Shown here: one piece after another, positions 63,647 through 64,000 of the stretch
Numbering within the stretch: the stretch's first letter is position 1
Layout of the letters: the number at the start of each line of letters is the position of its first letter
Assembly: GCF_900105115.1 (NCBI RefSeq)
Contig: NZ_FNRV01000001.1
Coordinates: 6,327,501-6,391,500 of the forward strand
Source: Pseudomonas mohnii
GTDB taxonomy: Bacteria; Pseudomonadota; Gammaproteobacteria; Pseudomonadales; Pseudomonadaceae
Reading direction: 5' to 3'
Length of the DNA: 64,000 nt
The notes under the pieces: generated by a model
Seen by the model: only the letters and a program-made list of their open reading frames with translations
Database searches by the model: none
What the model was told of the DNA's origin: nothing
Program-made: the position numbers and the translations under genes

Positions 63647-63675
63647 ATTACAGCCTTCAATTCACGGCGAAACAA
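63647..63675 (-). promoter_or_regulatory. Sigma-70 promoter of the mtl operon
   Basis: Minus strand TTGTTT (63675-63670), exactly 17 bp, TGTAAT (63652-63647). Transcription would start near 63640, about 78 nt before the mtlE ATG. Confidence 0.7.
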
Positions 63676-63683
63676 ATCATCCG

Positions 63684-63714
63684 TCGCACTTGAATCGATA
63701 CTTTTTTGCACTCG
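63684..63714 (-). promoter_or_regulatory. Direct-repeat operator, probably for MtlR
   Basis: Two copies of AGTGC (complement GCACT at 63686-63690 and 63708-63712) are in the same direction and 22 bp apart, with the nearer one ten bases upstream of the -35. AraC-type activators bind such pairs on one DNA face. The mtlR gene lies just upstream. Confidence 0.55.
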
Positions 63715-63796
63715 GGTTTAGAGCGGTAGACGCAGGGAAGGGCTTTTCTGCGGTGAGGTGATGTCGAATCCGTACAGGTTTTCGACACCAGGCAGA

Positions 63797-63894
63797 CCTG
63801 TGGGAGCTGGCTTGCCAGCGATGGCGGTGGATCAGTCGATAGAGATGTTGGTTGCGCGGGCCTCATCGCTGGCAAGCCAACTCCCACAGGGACG
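63797..63894. repeat. REP inverted pair between mtlR and mtlE
   Basis: REP cores at 63799-63824 and 63867-63893, inverted, immediately after the mtlR stop. Confidence 0.85.
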
Positions 63895-63901
63895 GGTGAT
63901 G

Positions 63902-64000
63902 TCAGCCGTGGTTTTGCTCGGTCAACCGCTGCACTACCAACCGCCGGTAATGGGACGGCGTCATGCCCTTTAGCTGTTGAAAGCGCCGATTGAAATTGGA
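63902..64000 (-). CDS. mtlR: AraC-family activator MtlR, C-terminal part (partial)
   Basis: The minus frame enters from the right edge and stops at 63902-63904. The 32 visible residues (SNFNRRFQQLKGMTPSHYRR then LVVQRLTEQNHG) are the second HTH of an AraC/XylS activator. Position upstream of mtlE in the same direction is that of mtlR in P. fluorescens, the mannitol-responsive activator. The sensory domain lies outside the window. Confidence 0.85.
   Translation of the reverse strand, partial: SNFNRRFQQLKGMTPSHYRRLVVQRLTEQNHG

Noticed and set aside
1..64000. tRNA or rRNA genes
   Set aside because: I scanned gene gaps for cloverleaf-like GGTTCGAATCC arms and rRNA-like blocks and saw none.

Overview
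This 64 kb window is chromosomal DNA of a fluorescent-group Pseudomonas. No 16S or housekeeping marker lies in it, so this rests on gene content: a complete fapABCDEF functional-amyloid operon, a mannitol/arabitol operon in the P. fluorescens order (mtlEFGKDYZ, with mtlR cut by the right edge), an OprD-family porin, DUF1652/DUF2790/DUF883 small proteins, LpxO, and many inverted pairs of the pseudomonad REP element. GC is high throughout and most genes have clear Shine-Dalgarno sites. One patch near 40.9-42.2 kb is degraded and looks foreign.

Layout. 0-13 kb is metabolic and accessory: a nitrilase with a divergent LysR, a GNAT, a LEA-type lipoprotein, a xanthine/urate-type NCS2 permease, a LysR facing a polyamine-binding protein plus agmatinase-family gene pair, an aldo/keto reductase, a ZapE-like ATPase, a DinB-fold protein and another GNAT. 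13-22 kb carries CptA (phosphoethanolamine transferase), a 58-aa coiled-coil protein, a gnd-zwf-HAD operon with ATGA overlaps, NhaB and a delta-60-repeat protein. 22-29.5 kb is the amyloid locus: a VpsR-like sigma-54 activator converges on the fap operon, which has a good -24/-12 promoter before fapA and an intrinsic terminator between fapC and fapD. 29.7-40.9 kb holds nicotinamide riboside salvage (pnuC plus kinase), a Cache chemoreceptor, uppP, a DUF1294 protein, LysR/azoR, an alpha/beta hydrolase, an orphan S74-type chaperone domain, an MFS transporter and the ABC-F protein YbiT. Immediately upstream of ybiT lies a scar with a tyrosine-recombinase remnant and a frameshifted EAL-domain remnant.

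42.4-54.8 kb: LpxO, Ku, a PQQ-type sugar dehydrogenase, then a divergent pair made of a GNAT-peptidase C39 fusion and a RimK-like ATP-grasp with an RLAN-type N-terminus, followed by a CorA-family transporter. This pair is the least understood system here. Next comes a short threonine deaminase lacking its regulatory domain, preceded by a textbook transcription attenuator with an Ile-rich leader peptide whose start codon coincides with the predicted transcription start. Ecotin, small proteins and an OprD porin follow. 54.9-64 kb is the mtl operon: ABC uptake (MtlEFGK), mannitol dehydrogenase (MtlD), xylulokinase (MtlY) and fructokinase (MtlZ). REP pairs fill three of its spacers, and paired AraC-type half-sites lie upstream of its promoter.

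All assignments come from reading motifs and family resemblance. No database search was run.
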